Positions 1 to 8,130 of a DNA stretch of 38,435 nt are shown one piece after another. The position numbers and the translations under genes are program-made. Source of the stretch: Lachnospiraceae bacterium (lineage in GTDB: Bacteria; Bacillota; Clostridia; Lachnospirales; Lachnospiraceae); NCBI GenBank assembly GCA_017962225.1, contig JAGCVT010000009.1:1-38435 (forward strand), given 5' to 3'. The stretch's first letter is position 1. Each line of letters begins with the position of its first letter. The notes under the pieces are model-generated. The model did no database searches. It saw only the letters and a list, made by a program, of their open reading frames with translations, and was not told the DNA's origin.

Positions 1-1
1 A

Positions 2-922
2 ATCTTAACGGAAAAATCCGGCAACCTGAACCTCGGAATCCCCGGCGTAATGTATGTCGGCGGTATCAGCGGAGTTATCGGCGCATTCTTTTATGAGCAG
101 GCGTGCAAAGGCGGAGATATGAACGGATTTTTAGCAATTATGATTCCGCTTCTCTGTTCGCTTACAGGATCTCTAATCATGGGACTTATATACTGCCTTT
201 TGACTGTTACGCTTCGAGCCAACCAGAATGTAACAGGTCTTGCAATGACCACGTTCGGTGTCGGCATCGGAAACTTCTTCGGCGGTTCACTCATAAAATT
301 ATCGGGCGCGGACGTACCTTCGATAGCGCTTTCAAGAACCAGTGCATTTTATTCGAGAGCACTTCCCTTTGCATCAAAGATGGGGTGGTTCGGAAAAGTA
401 TTCTTAAGCTACGGATTCCTCTGCTATGCGGCATTTTTAATCGCAATTGTTTCTGCGATTGTTCTCTTTAAAACCCGCAAGGGACTTCATTTAAGAGCAG
501 TAGGAGAGAATCCTTCGACAGCCGATGCTGCGGGAATCAATGTCAGCAGATACAAATATTTTGCAACATGCATAGGATGTATGATAGCGGGCCTCGGCGG
601 TCTTTACTATGTAATGGATTACGCTTCGGGCGTATGGTCAAACGACGCATTCGGTGACAGAGGATGGCTTGCTATCGCACTTGTTATTTTCTCAATCTGG
701 AACCCCTTAATCGGTATATTCGCATCCATTCTTTTCGGCGGACTTTACATCGTATATCTCTACATTCCGACCGGTATGGATTACATGGAATTTAAGGAAC
801 TCTACAAGATGATTCCTTATGTGGTAACGCTTCTCGTACTGGTACTTACCAGCATGCGAAACAAAAAGGAGAATCAGCCGCCGGCCAGTCTGGGACTGTC
901 ATACTTCAGAGAAGAAAGATAA
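2..922 (+). CDS. ABC transporter permease, sugar/nucleoside (BPD_transp_2) type, 5' truncated
   Basis: The reading frame is open from base 2, so the true start lies upstream of the window; the first ATG at 50 is internal. The residues before it (LTEKSGNLNLGIPGV) match the family's conserved early segment, in which a glutamate-containing stretch leads into an NLGxxG motif. The chain is very hydrophobic with about seven visible membrane segments. The cytoplasmic loop GLHLRAVGENPSTADAAGI is the hallmark ATPase-contact region of permeases working with BmpA-type binding proteins and importing nucleosides or simple sugars. The gene would be the last in its transporter operon, because a hairpin terminator follows directly. 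The substrate cannot be read from this fragment. The family call is secure; nucleoside rather than sugar is only a leaning. Confidence 0.9.
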   Translation: MLTEKSGNLNLGIPGVMYVGGISGVIGAFFYEQACKGGDMNGFLAIMIPLLCSLTGSLIMGLIYCLLTVTLRANQNVTGLAMTTFGVGIGNFFGGSLIKLSGADVPSIALSRTSAFYSRALPFASKMGWFGKVFLSYGFLCYAAFLIAIVSAIVLFKTRKGLHLRAVGENPSTADAAGINVSRYKYFATCIGCMIAGLGGLYYVMDYASGVWSNDAFGDRGWLAIALVIFSIWNPLIGIFASILFGGLYIVYLYIPTGMDYMEFKELYKMIPYVVTLLVLVLTSMRNKKENQPPASLGLSYFREER

Positions 923-928
923 AAAAAG

Positions 929-966
929 AAAGAGCGAATTGTGATAGCCTCACGATTTGCTCTTTT
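929..966 (+). terminator. Intrinsic terminator after the permease gene
   Basis: An A-rich run leads into a stem made by AGAGCGAATTGTGA (931-944) and TCACGATTTGCTCT (950-963), with G-U wobbles and a five-base loop, followed by a short T run. It sits 9 bases after the permease stop and separates it from the exonuclease gene. Confidence 0.8.
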
Positions 967-983
967 AAGGTACAGAGGTTTAT

Positions 984-1676
984 ATGCTGGGCGATAAACT
1001 TGGAAACAACATAGATGATTTTGTGACCGATTACGTGGTCTTCGACTTCGAGACTACGGGCTTAAATCCTTTCGACGGTGACAGGATAGTGGAAATGTCT
1101 GCGGTCAGGGTAATCAATCACGAGGTGGTTGATAAATTTGCAACGCTAGTAAATCCCGAACAGCCGATATCTCCCGGTGCTACCGCAATAAACGGAATTA
1201 CCGACGACATGGTAAAAGATGCACCGAAGATGAAGGAAGCGCTCACGGAGTTTATTGATTTTATAGGCGATGACATTCTGGTGGGTCATAATATCAAATC
1301 ATTCGATATGAATTTTCTTAAGATTGAATGCATGCTCCAGTTTGACGGCAAAGTTCCCGACAACGATTACATCGATACGGTTTTAATCGCCAGACGCTGC
1401 ATGCCGGAGCTTTCGCACAGAAATCTGACCGTGCTTGCGGAACACTTCGGATTATCGTCCGAGGGAGCCCACAGAGCACTGGCCGACTGTCTTATGAACC
1501 AGAAGGTTTACGAACGCTTAAAAGAAGAAACCGAAAGGTTTGAAAACGGCGACAAAACAATTCCCATATGTTCGATATGCGGCAGAAGAATGGTCATAAG
1601 AAAAAGCAGATATGGTGAATTCTGGGGATGCACCGGATATCCGAATTGCAAGAATACAATAAATATCCTCAGGTAA
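984..1676 (+). CDS. DnaQ/PolC-type 3'-5' exonuclease with C-terminal topoisomerase-like zinc finger
   Basis: A 230-residue protein. Residues about 17-180 form a DEDDh exonuclease: motif I DFETTG (D21, E23), motif II GHNIKSFDMNFL (D108) and motif III HRALADC (H163, D168) are all present, so it should be active. Residues about 193-228 form a four-cysteine zinc ribbon (C196, C199, C216, C222; CxxC...CTGYPNC), as in bacterial topoisomerase I C-termini. That finger would contact single-stranded or nicked DNA. The start ATG at 984 has AGAGG 6 bases upstream. It is far too short to be PolC and is a stand-alone exonuclease, probably in DNA repair or DNA turnover. The exonuclease-finger combination occurs in Firmicutes; the exact role is inferred. 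Confidence 0.9.
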   Translation: MLGDKLGNNIDDFVTDYVVFDFETTGLNPFDGDRIVEMSAVRVINHEVVDKFATLVNPEQPISPGATAINGITDDMVKDAPKMKEALTEFIDFIGDDILVGHNIKSFDMNFLKIECMLQFDGKVPDNDYIDTVLIARRCMPELSHRNLTVLAEHFGLSSEGAHRALADCLMNQKVYERLKEETERFENGDKTIPICSICGRRMVIRKSRYGEFWGCTGYPNCKNTINILR

Positions 1677-1705
1677 TTGACATTTTTTAAAGGCAGCATT
1701 ACAAT
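1677..1705 (+). promoter_or_regulatory. Near-consensus sigma-A promoter
   Basis: TTGACA at 1677-1682 and TACAAT at 1700-1705 are separated by exactly 17 bases. The -35 begins inside the stop codon of the exonuclease gene. It points at the TGA-interrupted frame at 1735, and its strength is surprising for a dead gene. Confidence 0.7.
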
Positions 1706-1734
1706 TTGACATTGTGAATTAAGGAGAGACATAA

Positions 1735-1893
1735 ATGCGAGGATGAGGAAAACTGTCCGATGAATTAAAGTTTCCGGACGATTATCCTAAAGAAGGCGAA
1801 ACCATTACCGTTGAGGGTATTTTTGATACATACGATGAAGGCAGTTACACATACTGCACATTAAGAAACGCGAGTCTTTTAAAAGCTGAATAA
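1735..1893 (+). pseudogene. Short frame with in-frame TGA at codon 4; C-terminal remnant of an OB-fold-like protein
   Basis: AAGGAG (about 1721) and ATG at 1735 open a frame that reads M-R-G-stop. The same frame then continues for 48 codons without another stop to TAA at 1891-1893. The downstream part (FPDDYPKEGETITVEGIFD, then TYCTLRNASL) reads like the C-terminal strand region of small clostridial lipoproteins with an OB-like fold; that family link is from memory. The likeliest reading is an internal deletion that removed the N-terminal part and joined the start region to the tail. The alternative, UGA read as selenocysteine, is weakened by the lack of a clear bacterial SECIS, although an imperfect stem starts right after the TGA. 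The unit keeps a strong promoter, ribosome site and terminator. Confidence 0.55.
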
Positions 1894-1909
1894 TAATTAT
1901 CTTTTATGA

Positions 1910-1940
1910 GGGCGGGAGATTTGTTCTCCCGTCCTTTTTT
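1910..1940 (+). terminator. Intrinsic terminator
   Basis: GGGCGGGAG (1910-1918) pairs with CTCCCGTCC (1926-1934) with one G-U, followed by six Ts. It closes the short interrupted unit at 1735-1893. Confidence 0.9.
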
Positions 1941-1943
1941 AAT

Positions 1944-1972
1944 TTGAATATAATCTTGAGAAATAGTAAAAT
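1944..1972 (+). promoter_or_regulatory. Sigma-A-like promoter of the phosphoesterase gene
   Basis: TTGAAT (1944-1949) and TAAAAT (1967-1972) with a 17-base spacer lie just after the preceding terminator and 21 bases before the ATG at 1994. Promoter strength was judged by eye only. Confidence 0.65.
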
Positions 1973-1993
1973 AAAAGAGTTGAGGGAATTCAT

Positions 1994-2581
1994 ATGAAAT
2001 ATTTTACAGCAGACTTACATTTTGGCGATAATGAAATAATTGAGCGTGAATGGCGCCCGTTTAAAGACATCAAAGAATTTGAAGATGTCTTTGTTGAAAA
2101 CGTAAACAAAATGGCGGGAGAGGCAGACACTCTTTATGTGCTCGGCGACTGGATTAATTATAATGCCGGCCACCATCCCAATCCTGACGAAGCGTTTGCA
2201 ATTGTCAGGAGGCTTAATCCGAAAGTCATTCTTATAATGGGAAACGGAGAAGAAAGACTTTTAAGAGAAGTGTACGGAAACGATTTCGAGTACATGAGGA
2301 ATAAACTTAAAAATCATGGCTTTTATGAGGTTTTAAGAGAAGCGGACGTGGAGATCGGAGGCATTAAGTTCCATCTTATTCACTGCCCTGTCGATCATAA
2401 AAAAGACTGCCTTAATCTTTTCGCGCACACGCACAGAGGCACAGGCCTCTGGAAGCCGTTCGGATTTAATGTCTGCGCAGATTTAAACTACTTCAGACCT
2501 TTTACGGAAGATAATATTTTGTCAATGGTTAAGACCAAAAATAATTACTGGGATAAGGACCCCGACACCAATTGCATGTAA
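1994..2581 (+). CDS. Calcineurin-like metallophosphoesterase
   Basis: A 195-residue soluble protein with the ordered metal-binding motifs of the calcineurin-like phosphoesterase fold: DLH (D7, H9), GDW (D52), GNGE (N84), H130 in HCPVDH and AHTH (H145, H147). The opening YFTADLHFGDNEII is like the small stand-alone phosphoesterases grouped as COG4186. It should hold two metal ions and hydrolyse a phosphoester, but nothing here names the substrate. The start ATG is preceded by GAGGG at a normal distance, and the gene has its own promoter. It appears monocistronic, because another promoter candidate precedes the next gene. The fold assignment is firm; the substrate is unknown. Confidence 0.9.
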   Translation: MKYFTADLHFGDNEIIEREWRPFKDIKEFEDVFVENVNKMAGEADTLYVLGDWINYNAGHHPNPDEAFAIVRRLNPKVILIMGNGEERLLREVYGNDFEYMRNKLKNHGFYEVLREADVEIGGIKFHLIHCPVDHKKDCLNLFAHTHRGTGLWKPFGFNVCADLNYFRPFTEDNILSMVKTKNNYWDKDPDTNCM

Positions 2582-2591
2582 GCGGTCAAAC

Positions 2592-2620
2592 TTCATAAAA
2601 TACGAGAAATATGGTATCAT
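2592..2620 (+). promoter_or_regulatory. Candidate extended -10 promoter for the nicotinamidase-like gene
   Basis: TTCATA (2592-2597) lies 17 bases from TATCAT (2615-2620), the latter preceded by TGG as an extended -10. It is 50 bases before the start codon at 2671. The -35 matches only four of six consensus bases. Confidence 0.45.
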
Positions 2621-2670
2621 AATAAGTTGAGGATTTAAAAAATCATTCGGATATTAAGGGAGAAGAAGCT

Positions 2671-3168
2671 ATGAAAACTCTGATAGTAATAGACATGCAG
2701 AACGATTTTATCGACGGAAGCCTCGGAAGCAAAGAGGCAGTGGAAATTGTTCCTGCTGTAAAAGAAAAAATAAGCGAATACAGAGCTAACGGGGATGAGG
2801 TTATTTTTACGAGAGATACCCACCACGAGAATTATCTTAACACCAACGAAGGACATTATCTTCCCGTGGTTCACTGTATCGAAAACACTGAGGGCTGGGA
2901 GATAAGGGATGGCCTTTATTTTGAAGGCGCAGAGATAATCAACAAGCCTTCGTTCGGATATACAGGCTGGAAAGAGCGCTCGTTCGAAGAAATTGAAATC
3001 ATCGGTCTCTGCACCGATATCTGCGTTGTATCCAATGCACTTATTTTAAAAGCACTTTTCCCCGAAATTAAAATATCTGTTGATTCGAAATGCTGTGCCG
3101 GAGTTACACCCGACAGCCATAATGCGGCACTTGAAACAATGAAAATGTGTCAGATAGAGATTATTTAA
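2671..3168 (+). CDS. Isochorismatase-family cysteine hydrolase, nicotinamidase-like
   Basis: A 165-residue protein with the full catalytic set of the family: D8 in VIDMQNDF, K92 in INKPSFG and nucleophile C118 in GLCTDICV. D49 and H51 (RDTHH) plus H68 match the metal-binding positions of nicotinamidase PncA, so conversion of nicotinamide to nicotinate in NAD salvage is the best guess. At 165 residues it is shorter than E. coli-type PncA (over 200), as many clostridial members are. The ATG at 2671 has GGGAG upstream. The EAL-protein gene follows after 31 bases; an AT-rich palindrome at 3175-3189 lies between them. Family certain, substrate likely. Confidence 0.88.
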   Translation: MKTLIVIDMQNDFIDGSLGSKEAVEIVPAVKEKISEYRANGDEVIFTRDTHHENYLNTNEGHYLPVVHCIENTEGWEIRDGLYFEGAEIINKPSFGYTGWKERSFEEIEIIGLCTDICVVSNALILKALFPEIKISVDSKCCAGVTPDSHNAALETMKMCQIEII

Positions 3169-3199
3169 GAAAGGCAGATAAATTATCTGAATTTTTAAT

Positions 3200-5302
3200 A
3201 TGGCAAATACTCCTAAAAGAAAAAAGAATAAAGTTTTAAAAATCGTAACGAAAAATCACATCTGGGTAAATATTGTTTTATGTCTGATAATTGCTTTTGC
3301 CACAGTTGTTTTTGTTTCGCTTTTTACCGATGCTTTTTCAGATTATATTCTGGATACGAAGTTCGTGGATGAATATGAAAAAGTGGAATATATGGCCAAA
3401 TTATATGACTTAAACGCTGATAATAACAGCGAAAATGTTTATTCTCTTTTAAGCGAAGAAGGAAGAGAATACTTTATTACCGATAATCTCGGAAATGTGA
3501 TATATCAATACGGCGAAAATACCATGGGAAAAAACAGCGGATACATACAAATGCCTGTTTCGCAGACCGAGGTAAAGAAAATAAAGATATACATGGATAG
3601 TAAAGCGGATGATTTGTTTGTAATGGATGATGAAGGAAATATGAAGCCTCAACCGCTTGGTTTGTTAGGCTTTGCCTTTGATTTAAGCGAGCAAGACATT
3701 GATAAGGTAAACGTGAATAAAACTACGATTAGTGTGCCCATGTGGATGTCATTTGACGTCAAGGGCGGGAAGCAGGTTTTTTACTGCAAGACATTTTTCA
3801 GATTATCTCTTTCCGATGGTGTTTTCTGGATTTCATTCATACTGGTGGGCTTTGCACTGGTCACATGCATCATAGTTCTTATGCTTGTAAATATGATTAA
3901 TACACTTGTGAATCAGAAAAGACTGTCCAAAGTATTCTTTACTGATCCGATTACCAGAGGACATAACTGGATGTGGTTTTCTTTCCGCGGCGAACAGCTT
4001 TTAAAGAAAAGAAGAAGTGCCAAAGAATCATATGCCGTTCTTGACCTTGTATTCGTAAAATTCAGAAATTATTGTGTCTGCCATTCTGTTATCGAAGGCG
4101 AGGAAATGCTTTACAGAGTAGATAGGATTGTAAAGGACAGTTTAAACAAAAAAGAACTCTCTGCTCATTATTCATCGGCTAACTTTGCGCTTCTTTTAAG
4201 ATTTAAGGATCGTGAAGAATTAAAGGCCAGAATACTAGAGATAATCGATAAACTCGAAAGAATTGACAAAGATCATAAATTCACCTTCCATGTCGGTGTT
4301 TATGTCGTTGAAAACAGAAAAAATGCAAAAGGCAAACCTGTAAGAAGAAAAAATATTGATATAGAGAGAGAATACAATAATGCCTGCACGGCCAGATCGA
4401 CACTTGAGGAATGCGATGATTCCGGTATTGCTTTCTTTGACGAAAATCTCGTTGAAGAACAAAAGTGGATTGACGCCGTAATGGAAAGACGCAGATCCGC
4501 CATAGAAAACGAAGAATATATAGTTTATTACCAGCCCAAGTATGACCCTAAAACCAATAAACTTAGGGGTGTAGAGGCGCTTATCAGATGGAATTCGCCC
4601 GATTTTGGCTTTAAGGGCCCGGGAAGCTTTATTCCTATCCTGGAAAAGAATGGTTTTATTCAGGATATCGATCATTATATGATTACGCATGTTGCCAGAG
4701 ACCAGAAAGCATGGCTTGATGCTGGTTATGAGTGCGTTCCTGCGTCCGTAAACGTTTCCAGAGCTCATTTTATTGAAGACGATCTGGCTGAGCAGATAAG
4801 AGATGCTGTTGATGCTGAAGGCTGTCCTCGTAATCTACTTGAGATTGAGCTTACCGAAAGCGCTTTCTTTGATGATAAGAAGGCTATGATTGATACTATA
4901 CTCAAGCTCAAAGAATACGGTTTTATGGTGTCAATGGACGATTTCGGTTCCGGTTATTCGTCGCTTAATTCACTTAAGGATATGCCTCTGGATATTCTTA
5001 AACTTGATGCTGAGTTCTTCAGAGGCGATACTAACGGCGGAAGAGGTGAGATTGTTATTACCGAAGCCATCGCCCTTGCAAAGAGTCTTAACATGCTCAC
5101 GGTTGCTGAGGGTGTTGAATTCAAAGAGCAGGTTGAATTTCTTGCAAGCAAAGGCTGCGATATGATCCAGGGTTACTTCTTTGCAAAGCCTATGCCCAAA
5201 GAAGAATACGCTGACAAAATGAACAGAAAAGAAGGTTTTGAGGAAAAAGAAGAAACCACAATATCTGGTGAAGAACCTTCTGAAGAAAAAACCGTAGAAT
5301 AA
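3200..5302 (+). CDS. Membrane c-di-GMP phosphodiesterase: degenerate GGDEF plus EAL
   Basis: A 700-residue protein. Membrane segments at about 21-47 and 208-238 enclose a roughly 160-residue extracytoplasmic sensor region of no recognised type. Residues about 245-410 align in outline with GGDEF, but the active-site loop reads HYSSANFALLL in place of the RYGGDEF signature, so cyclase activity is not expected. Residues about 430-675 are a complete EAL domain: EALIRW (E459), NVSRAHF, EIELTES, DDFGSGYSS (D580, D581), AEGVE and QGYFFAKPMP. It should therefore hydrolyse c-di-GMP to pGpG, perhaps tuned by its sensor or by GTP bound to the degenerate domain. The tail is Glu-rich. The ribosome site is weak. 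Two c-di-GMP riboswitches lie further along this window, so a regulatory link is plausible but unproven. Confidence 0.93.
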   Translation: MANTPKRKKNKVLKIVTKNHIWVNIVLCLIIAFATVVFVSLFTDAFSDYILDTKFVDEYEKVEYMAKLYDLNADNNSENVYSLLSEEGREYFITDNLGNVIYQYGENTMGKNSGYIQMPVSQTEVKKIKIYMDSKADDLFVMDDEGNMKPQPLGLLGFAFDLSEQDIDKVNVNKTTISVPMWMSFDVKGGKQVFYCKTFFRLSLSDGVFWISFILVGFALVTCIIVLMLVNMINTLVNQKRLSKVFFTDPITRGHNWMWFSFRGEQLLKKRRSAKESYAVLDLVFVKFRNYCVCHSVIEGEEMLYRVDRIVKDSLNKKELSAHYSSANFALLLRFKDREELKARILEIIDKLERIDKDHKFTFHVGVYVVENRKNAKGKPVRRKNIDIEREYNNACTARSTLEECDDSGIAFFDENLVEEQKWIDAVMERRRSAIENEEYIVYYQPKYDPKTNKLRGVEALIRWNSPDFGFKGPGSFIPILEKNGFIQDIDHYMITHVARDQKAWLDAGYECVPASVNVSRAHFIEDDLAEQIRDAVDAEGCPRNLLEIELTESAFFDDKKAMIDTILKLKEYGFMVSMDDFGSGYSSLNSLKDMPLDILKLDAEFFRGDTNGGRGEIVITEAIALAKSLNMLTVAEGVEFKEQVEFLASKGCDMIQGYFFAKPMPKEEYADKMNRKEGFEEKEETTISGEEPSEEKTVE

Positions 5303-5594
5303 AAGACAATTGATTTTAAGGTGAGATTTTGGATGAGCGAAGCGAATTTTACCGAAGAAAGAGTGAAAATCACTTCCCAAAATGAAAACAATATTTGTTG
5401 ACAGAATCTCCCTGAAAATTAAATTTAGATTTAACATCATTTTTCGAAAGACCGAAGATTTAATTTTTGCAGGCGATTTGAAAATGATAAAAATATCGTG
5501 TTTTCAGGCTCATAAAAGCGGTAATCCGCAAATTCGGGCCATACACAATATGTAGATTTGAGTTTTTCTCATAAAAAAAGGATTTTTGGAACAA
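5303..5594 (+). other. Gene-poor gap before mnmA
   Basis: About 290 AT-rich bases. An AAGGTGAG site followed by ATG at 5333 opens a 22-codon frame ending at 5401, with no recognisable product. TTGACA at 5398-5403 has no good -10 at the right distance; TTAAAT at 5419 is 15 bases away. No clear terminator for the EAL gene was found. Confidence 0.5.
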
Positions 5595-6668
5595 ATGAGT
5601 AAAGTTGTAGTCGGTATGTCAGGCGGTGTAGACAGCGCCGTATGCGCATACCTCTTAAAAGAAGAAGGATATGATGTTATAGGACTCACTCTTCGAAGCT
5701 GGGAATCATCAGACGGAGAAGAGAGCAGATGCTGCGAAATTGACGACGCTAAAAGCATAGCAGACCATCTCGGATTTCCTTTCCATACTTTTAACTGTAT
5801 ATCGGAATTTGAAGAAAAGGTTACAAAGCCTTTTATCTGTGATTATATAAACGGAATGACTCCGAATCCCTGTATCGAGTGTAACAGATATGTAAAATGG
5901 GAGAGAATGCTTTATTTTGCAAATATTCGTCAGGCAGACTTTGTCGCCACAGGTCATTATGCATCGGTAGTTAAGCTTGATAACGGCCGATATACCGTAA
6001 AAAAAGCAGATTACGCACAGAAAGATCAGACTTACATGCTTTATAAACTCTCCCAGGAGCAGCTTTCAAGAACATTAATGCCTCTTGGAAAGTATTCAAA
6101 GGATGAAGTAAGGGAAATTGCAAGAAAAGCCGGAATAATTGTGGCAGAAAAGCCCGATTCGCAGGAAATCTGCTTTGTTCCTGACGGAGATTATGCCGGC
6201 TTCATAGAAAAGAATGCTTCTGATTTTACTTCCGTGGAAGGAAACTTCGTGGATGAAGATGGCAATATCTTAGGAAAGCACAGAGGAATCATTCATTATA
6301 CTATAGGACAGAGAAAAGGCCTTGGCATTGCATTCGGTCATCCCATGTTCGTAAAAGAAATACGACCTGAAACAAACGAAGTTGTTTTAAGCGAAGACGA
6401 AGCTTTATATAATAATGAGATTTTCGTAAATGATTTAAACTTCCTTAGTATAGAAGATATAAAAATGGGCGAGGAAATTCCCGCCAAGGTTAAGATCCGT
6501 TACCGCCATGACGGCGAAAACGCAGTTCTTACGCGTTTTGACGAGAATACACTCCGGATTGTATTCGAAAAGCCTGTACGTGCTGCAACCGCAGGTCAGT
6601 CCGCTGTCTTTTATGATGAAAACGAATGTGTCATCGGCGGCGGGAAAATTATCAGAAAACCTTTGTAA
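5595..6668 (+). CDS. mnmA: tRNA-specific 2-thiouridylase MnmA
   Basis: A 357-residue enzyme that activates U34 of Lys, Glu and Gln tRNAs with ATP and installs sulfur at position 2. The PP-loop SGGVDS is at residues 9-14; the catalytic cysteine pair is C93 (NPCIEC) and C193 (SQEICFV). The GHYA, KDQTYML and IGQRKGLGI blocks are also present, and the length fits the family. An in-frame TTG at 5586 would add three residues, but AAAGGA at 5577-5582 would then be only 3 bases away. From the ATG at 5595 it is 12 bases, so neither spacing is ideal; ATG is preferred because family members start just before the KVVVGMSGG segment. It appears to be a single-gene unit with a strong terminator behind it. 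Confidence 0.96.
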   Translation: MSKVVVGMSGGVDSAVCAYLLKEEGYDVIGLTLRSWESSDGEESRCCEIDDAKSIADHLGFPFHTFNCISEFEEKVTKPFICDYINGMTPNPCIECNRYVKWERMLYFANIRQADFVATGHYASVVKLDNGRYTVKKADYAQKDQTYMLYKLSQEQLSRTLMPLGKYSKDEVREIARKAGIIVAEKPDSQEICFVPDGDYAGFIEKNASDFTSVEGNFVDEDGNILGKHRGIIHYTIGQRKGLGIAFGHPMFVKEIRPETNEVVLSEDEALYNNEIFVNDLNFLSIEDIKMGEEIPAKVKIRYRHDGENAVLTRFDENTLRIVFEKPVRAATAGQSAVFYDENECVIGGGKIIRKPL

Positions 6669-6689
6669 TTAATTTAATATGATATATGC

Positions 6690-6728
6690 AAAAATATCGG
6701 TTTCGCCGGGCGTCTCCGATATTTTTTT
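6690..6728 (+). terminator. Intrinsic terminator after mnmA
   Basis: AAAAATATCGG (6690-6700) pairs with CCGATATTTTT (6716 onward), with a small GC stem inside the loop, and ends in a run of seven Ts. It could work in both directions. Confidence 0.9.
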
Positions 6729-6797
6729 AAAAAATAAAAATTTTTTGTAACATTTTGAAAACTTAAGTTGTTTATCATACAGAAAGCAGGTAGAAAG

Positions 6798-7304
6798 ATG
6801 AACAGCGCTTCCACTAAAGAGATGGAAGAAATATATCTTAAATACTGTATACCGCTTAAAAAGTATGTCGTTTCGATTTGCCGCAATCAGGACCTGGCGG
6901 ACGACATAGTATCCGAAACTTTTTACAGGGCGATAAAGAATTATGATTCTTTTACGGGTGGCAACCTCTTCGCCTGGCTGTGTACGATAGCTAAGAACAT
7001 ATATTTCAACCACTTAAAGAAAAAAGATAATACGAACGCATCGATAGACGATGAAAACTTCATGGAAGTGGCCGGAAACACAGATGTTGAGGCTGAAGTC
7101 ATGAAGAGGGAGGAACAGAGGAAATTAGCGGAAAGCATCAATTCCCTGGCCGATGTCGAAAAAGAAGTAGTTAAGTTAAGAATCGATTCGGGACTCTCAT
7201 TTAAGGAAATCGGAGATGTGCTTCACAAAAGCGAAAACTGGGCAAGAGTAACTTTCTACCGCTCAAAAGAAAAACTGAAAGGAATGATGAATGATGAAGA
7301 ATGA
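6798..7304 (+). CDS. ECF-type RNA polymerase sigma factor
   Basis: A 168-residue protein with region 2 (about residues 10-75: DLADDIVSETFYRAI, then a FAWLCTIAKNI core-binding helix) and region 4 (about 112-160: VEKEVVKLRIDSGLSFKEIG followed by the recognition helix SENWARVTFYRSKEKL). The open frame extends upstream to a TTG at 6768, but ATG 6798 has AGG at a workable distance and matches the family start. The anti-sigma gene overlaps its 3' end by 14 bases, so translation is probably coupled and the two proteins form a switch. A TGTAAC at about 6746 resembles an ECF -35 and could mean autoregulation, but no matching -10 was convincing. The stimulus and regulon are not visible. Confidence 0.92.
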   Translation: MNSASTKEMEEIYLKYCIPLKKYVVSICRNQDLADDIVSETFYRAIKNYDSFTGGNLFAWLCTIAKNIYFNHLKKKDNTNASIDDENFMEVAGNTDVEAEVMKREEQRKLAESINSLADVEKEVVKLRIDSGLSFKEIGDVLHKSENWARVTFYRSKEKLKGMMNDEE

Positions 7305-8055
7305 AAAATGTAGTCTCATAAAAGATTTGCTTCCATCATACATAGACGAACTTACAAGCGAAGAAACAAAAAAAGAAATAGAAAATCATTTAAAAGAATG
7401 TCCCGACTGTAAGAAGGCATATGAATCCATGAAGGGCGATATTCCGGGCGAAAAGGAAATTGAAAGCACGGAAAAATATGACGAGGAACTTATAAAGAAA
7501 ATAGGTCTTAACGTCAAAAGAAAAACTGACAGATCTAAAACGGTTTTCATCATAATAATCGCAGCAATAATACTGTTTTTCATCCTGCTTAATCTTCCCA
7601 TCGTTCCGATCAGTCAGAAGAACGTTTACGCTAAAGTCACAGTTCCGTCACTTATGCTGGATTCGGCAGGCAGAAAATACAATAATGTTCCCGAAAATTC
7701 GGTTTTATTATATGAGGACGAAGATGATATTGATGAAGTGTATTTTCACATGATTATTTTCAGAGATTCAAGCATGGAAAACGACGGAATAATATACTAT
7801 GCAACGGACAATGTTGATTTGTGGTATTTTTCTCTCGTTGAACTTGATTCAAAGAAACCGATCAGGACATACAAGACAAAGGTTCAGAATATTGACGGTC
7901 AGAATGTACTCGTAGTATACGGCTTAAGAACATCCGTATTCGGAAGTCTCTTTGGAAGAAAAGATACAATATCCAAAATAAATTTAGTTGATACAAACGG
8001 AATTGAAGGAGTTTATCTTAAAAAAGGAAAGAAGCTTGAAAAAATAGATTTATAA
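7291..8055 (+). CDS. Zinc-finger (zf-HC2) transmembrane anti-sigma factor
   Basis: A 254-residue protein. The N-terminus holds the anti-sigma zinc finger: C7, H33, C37 and C40 in HLKECPDC. One membrane helix (about 82-103, Ile/Leu/Phe-rich) is followed by about 150 extracytoplasmic residues with no family I recognise. It should hold the sigma factor encoded immediately upstream at the membrane and release it on a signal. The ATG at 7291 lies inside the last codons of the sigma gene and has AAAGGA 8 bases upstream; ATG 7294 is the next codon. A GC-rich hairpin follows the gene. Confidence 0.9.
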   Translation: MMKNEKCSLIKDLLPSYIDELTSEETKKEIENHLKECPDCKKAYESMKGDIPGEKEIESTEKYDEELIKKIGLNVKRKTDRSKTVFIIIIAAIILFFILLNLPIVPISQKNVYAKVTVPSLMLDSAGRKYNNVPENSVLLYEDEDDIDEVYFHMIIFRDSSMENDGIIYYATDNVDLWYFSLVELDSKKPIRTYKTKVQNIDGQNVLVVYGLRTSVFGSLFGRKDTISKINLVDTNGIEGVYLKKGKKLEKIDL

Positions 8056-8087
8056 ATTAGCGGATCCGAAATTCATTTTCATTTTAT

Positions 8088-8128
8088 AGAACCCCGGCGG
8101 GCCCTGTTACCGTCGGGGTTCTTATGAT
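8088..8128 (+). terminator. Bidirectional terminator between convergent genes
   Basis: AGAACCCCGGCGG pairs with CCGTCGGGGTTCT around a nine-base loop, with one wobble. It lies between the anti-sigma gene and the minus-strand Rrf2 gene that ends at 8131. T-rich bases flank it on the right, so plus-strand use is more likely; use by the other gene is possible. Confidence 0.75.
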
Positions 8129-8130
8129 TT

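Noticed and set aside
6768-6797. TTG start giving a longer sigma factor
   Set aside because: It lies in the leader without a ribosome site; the ATG at 6798 fits the family start.
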